Positions 14,244 through 15,995 of a stretch of 15,995 nucleotides of DNA are shown here, one piece after another (positions within the stretch are counted from its first letter, which is position 1; every line of letters begins with the position of its first letter). This DNA comes from CAZIKB01 sp964539665. GTDB lineage: Bacteria; Zhuqueibacterota; Zhuqueibacteria; Oceanimicrobiales; Oceanimicrobiaceae. The position numbers and the translations under genes are program-made. Below the pieces are notes generated by a model. It ran no database searches and was not told the origin of the DNA. It worked only from the letters and a program-made list of their open reading frames with translations. The DNA is taken from assembly GCA_964539665.1 (NCBI GenBank), contig CAZIKB010000136.1, positions 1 through 15,995 on the forward strand, in the 5' to 3' direction.

Positions 14244-14344
14244 CAGTGGATGCAAAGGATTGTAGTTGAGTAAGTTAGATCACTGCTCTTTCGAGGTTTT
14301 GTTCGAACTCGCAGTTGATATGCCCTGAAATCCTTGCACCACTG
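14244..14344. repeat. 101-bp nested inverted repeat
   Basis: The outer arms are CAGTGG-ATGCAAAGGATT (14244-14261) and AATCCTTGCACCACTG (14329-14344), pairing over about 16 bp with two single bulges. Inside them, ACTGC (14282-14286) pairs with GCAGT (14311-14315) and TTCGA (14290-14294) with TCGAA (14303-14307). It begins 28 nt after the beta-helix gene stop and ends 60 nt before the next ORF. It could be a mobile miniature element, a structured RNA or a 3'-end structure; no T-run follows. Confidence 0.6.
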
Positions 14345-14403
14345 AACATTTCGTTAGCGTAACCACTTTATAGAAATCAGTAATTCCGAAGCAAGGTACT
14401 TAA

Positions 14404-14643
14404 ATGGCAAATGATGAACCTCTATATATTTCTAAACCACACCACGGCAGTTGGGGGCAGGAATATCGTATTTATCAAGATCGAGTTGAGCTTAAAGCAA
14501 AGATTCTCTTTTGTACCCTTCGAATTCCTTTGAGTAAAATCAAGGAGATCGTTGTCCGAGAATCCAAGTTTGTTTGGAGTGATATGTATCGTCACCCATT
14601 AATGTTCTGGTGGACCTTCAATAATGACAAGGGTGAAGTATAA
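14404..14643 (+). CDS. Hypothetical protein, 79 aa, possibly truncated PH-like
   Basis: I do not recognise the family with certainty. The protein has no signal peptide or transmembrane helix. SWGQEYRIYQDRVELKAKILF followed by TLRIPLSKIKEIVVRES (about 16-53) reads as paired beta strands ending in an acidic/basic strand, the pattern of bacterial PH-like domains of the 'bPH' type, where Y-x-I-x-x-D-R-V-E and P-L-S-K-I-K-x-I are common. The stop comes at FNNDKGEV, shortly after an aromatic stretch (MFWWTF) where such domains normally continue with more strands and a final helix. So the gene may have lost its C-terminus. Other frames past 14643 do not restore a continuation. AAGGT at 14393-14397, six nt before the ATG, supports the start. 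It lies 51 nt upstream of the hydrolase gene. Confidence 0.5.
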   Translation: MANDEPLYISKPHHGSWGQEYRIYQDRVELKAKILFCTLRIPLSKIKEIVVRESKFVWSDMYRHPLMFWWTFNNDKGEV

Positions 14644-14694
14644 ATAGTCTGTCAGGAAAAAGAAAATAGTGCTAACCAATAAGAGGAGGATAGT

Positions 14695-15995
14695 ATGAAG
14701 TACATGCATTGTGTTTTTGCTTTAATTATTGGTATAATTTGCTGCGCATTCGTCTCACCAATCCTTGCGCAGGACGACGTTCTCAAGCAACTTGAATCCA
14801 TCGCCGTGATCGAGCAAAAAATCATGGTTCCCATGCGTGATGGTGTGAGGCTCGCGACCGATGTCTATCGCCCAAAAACAGACGAACGCGTGCCTATCAT
14901 CTTTTCAAGAACTCCGTATAACTTTAACGCCTGGCGAGATGGCGAGCTCACAACACGCACCTACCAATCGGCGCACGAAGCCGTAAAGCGCGGTTACGCC
15001 TACGTCGTTCAGAACGAGCGTGGCAGGTATTTTTCAGAAGGTGAATGGGACATCCTCGGAACGCCGCTCACCGACGGATACGACGCCCTGACCTGGATGG
15101 CCGACCAACCGTGGTGCAATGGTAAAGTTGGCTTGCTGGGATGCTCCTCTACAGCCGAGTGGCAGATGGCAGTGGCGGCGCTGGATCATCCCGCCCTTGC
15201 CACCATCGTGCCGATGGGTTTCGGCGCAGGCGTCGGACGCATCGGGGATTGGTACGAGCAGGGCAACTGGTACCGGGGCGGCGCCGTGCAGATGTTGTTC
15301 ATTTCGTGGCTTTACGGCGTTCAAAACGACGTCGCCCGGCCCACTTTAGGTGCGGATGTTTCTCAGGAAGACCTCGTGCGTATCTCTCGCTCATTTGACC
15401 TGGCTCCTGAACGCCCACCGGTAGACTGGCCAAAAGCGTTCCAGCACCTGCCCGTCATGGACATTATCAAAAACGTCGATGGACCGAAAGGTATCTACGA
15501 AAAGATGATCCGGCGGAAACCGAATGATCCGGCCTGGTATGAGGGCGGCCTCTATCACGACGACATGCCCTTCGGTGCGCCGAGTATGTGGTTTTTATCA
15601 TGGTACGACGTCTCGACGGGGCCCAATTTGGCGCTGTTCAACCACGTACGAAAAAACGCTGCCGACCCGGAGGTTGCCGACAATCAGTTCCTGGTTATCG
15701 CACCGACGACCCACTGCGGGTTTAGACGTGCGACAGCGGAAACCATTGTCGGGGAACGCAATGTGGGTGATGCCCGGCTCGACTACGACGCCCTTATCTA
15801 CGGCTGGTTCGACTACTGGCTGAAGGGAGAAGACAACGATATCCCAGAAAAGACGCCCAGGGTTAAATACTATACGATGGGCTCCAACGTATGGCAGTCA
15901 TCGGAAACATGGCCGCCGGCAGAGGCCAGGATGGTGACCTGGTACCTTGGGAGCGGAGGAGAAGCCAACAGCGTCATGGGCGACGGCGTACTTTC
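14695..15995 (+). CDS. S15/CocE-type alpha/beta hydrolase, 3' end outside window
   Basis: An open frame of 433 codons that runs past the window end, so the C-terminus is missing. It matches the CocE/NonD family (X-Pro dipeptidyl-peptidase S15 domain). Residues 1-25 form a signal peptide (hydrophobic core, cleavage at ILA/Q). The S15 alpha/beta-hydrolase domain starts near 36 with MVPMRDGVRLATDVYRP (44-60). The nucleophile elbow is GLLGCSSTAEW with S151; the S-S-x-A-E-W form is that of a subfamily rather than the classical G-x-S-Y-x-G. D305 (WYDVSTGP) and H340 (PTTHCGF) complete the likely triad. A C-terminal jelly-roll domain would follow, starting near 385. AGAGGAGGA (14682-14690) is a strong RBS, five nt before ATG. 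From about 14840 the gene is clearly GC-richer than the rest of the window, suggesting transfer or different codon usage. Substrate is unknown: peptides or esters. Confidence 0.9.
   Translation, partial: MKYMHCVFALIIGIICCAFVSPILAQDDVLKQLESIAVIEQKIMVPMRDGVRLATDVYRPKTDERVPIIFSRTPYNFNAWRDGELTTRTYQSAHEAVKRGYAYVVQNERGRYFSEGEWDILGTPLTDGYDALTWMADQPWCNGKVGLLGCSSTAEWQMAVAALDHPALATIVPMGFGAGVGRIGDWYEQGNWYRGGAVQMLFISWLYGVQNDVARPTLGADVSQEDLVRISRSFDLAPERPPVDWPKAFQHLPVMDIIKNVDGPKGIYEKMIRRKPNDPAWYEGGLYHDDMPFGAPSMWFLSWYDVSTGPNLALFNHVRKNAADPEVADNQFLVIAPTTHCGFRRATAETIVGERNVGDARLDYDALIYGWFDYWLKGEDNDIPEKTPRVKYYTMGSNVWQSSETWPPAEARMVTWYLGSGGEANSVMGDGVL

Noticed and set aside
15034..15324. Minus-strand ORF of 96 residues, with plus-strand ORFs at 15119-15398 and 15524-15823
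   Set aside because: GC-rich antisense and out-of-frame shadows of the S15-type hydrolase, whose motifs are unambiguous.
1..15995. CRISPR array, tRNA, rRNA or phage genes
   Set aside because: No regularly spaced direct repeats, no cloverleaf-like segment and no phage or integrase motifs were seen on reading both strands; short RNAs cannot be excluded by eye.

Overview
The window looks like a chromosomal segment from an uncultured bacterium of the FCB group (Bacteroidota-like; Calditrichota/KSB1-type lineages would fit). Three things point there: a secreted beta-helix protein ending in a type IX secretion (T9SS type A) sorting domain with the FQNYPNPFN motif, two DUF2911 proteins, and a PIG-L deacetylase/Na+:solute symporter neighbourhood. 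The assignment is inference; no rRNA or phylogenetic marker is present. Every supported gene is on the plus strand, most of the DNA is AT-leaning, and the last gene is visibly GC-richer.

Layout. 1-487: no convincing gene. 488-691: small unknown ORF. 889-1842: CPBP-family membrane protease. 2103-8616: a metabolic block of secreted DUF2911 protein, a large secreted PIG-L-type deacetylase, an overlapping 47-residue single-pass membrane protein, a second DUF2911 protein with a TPR tail, and a sodium:solute symporter. 8780-10601: a translationally overlapping LytS-type sensor kinase and LytTR response regulator. 10745-11309: a BrnT toxin/CopG-type antitoxin pair with its own promoter and a putative operator, followed by a 36-codon relic matching the 3' end of the LytTR gene. 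11679-14216: a secreted parallel beta-helix protein with a T9SS tail. 14404-14643: a short, possibly truncated unknown protein. 14695-15995: an S15/CocE-type hydrolase running off the window.

How the genes may work together. The deacetylase could remove acetyl groups from an N-acetylated substrate outside the cytoplasm, the DUF2911 proteins act in the same compartment, and the symporter imports the product. The LytS/LytTR pair directly downstream is a plausible local regulator. This is inferred from order and spacing only. Intergenic DNA carries several small repeat types: a 91-bp inverted repeat, two copies of a roughly 10-nt-period CACGGA-type repeat, an AAAT-rich run, a GC-rich palindrome and a 100-bp nested inverted repeat. 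The most notable non-standard signals are the 47-aa ORF tucked into the deacetylase 3' end, the LytTR relic beside the toxin-antitoxin module, and the near-leaderless toxin promoter.
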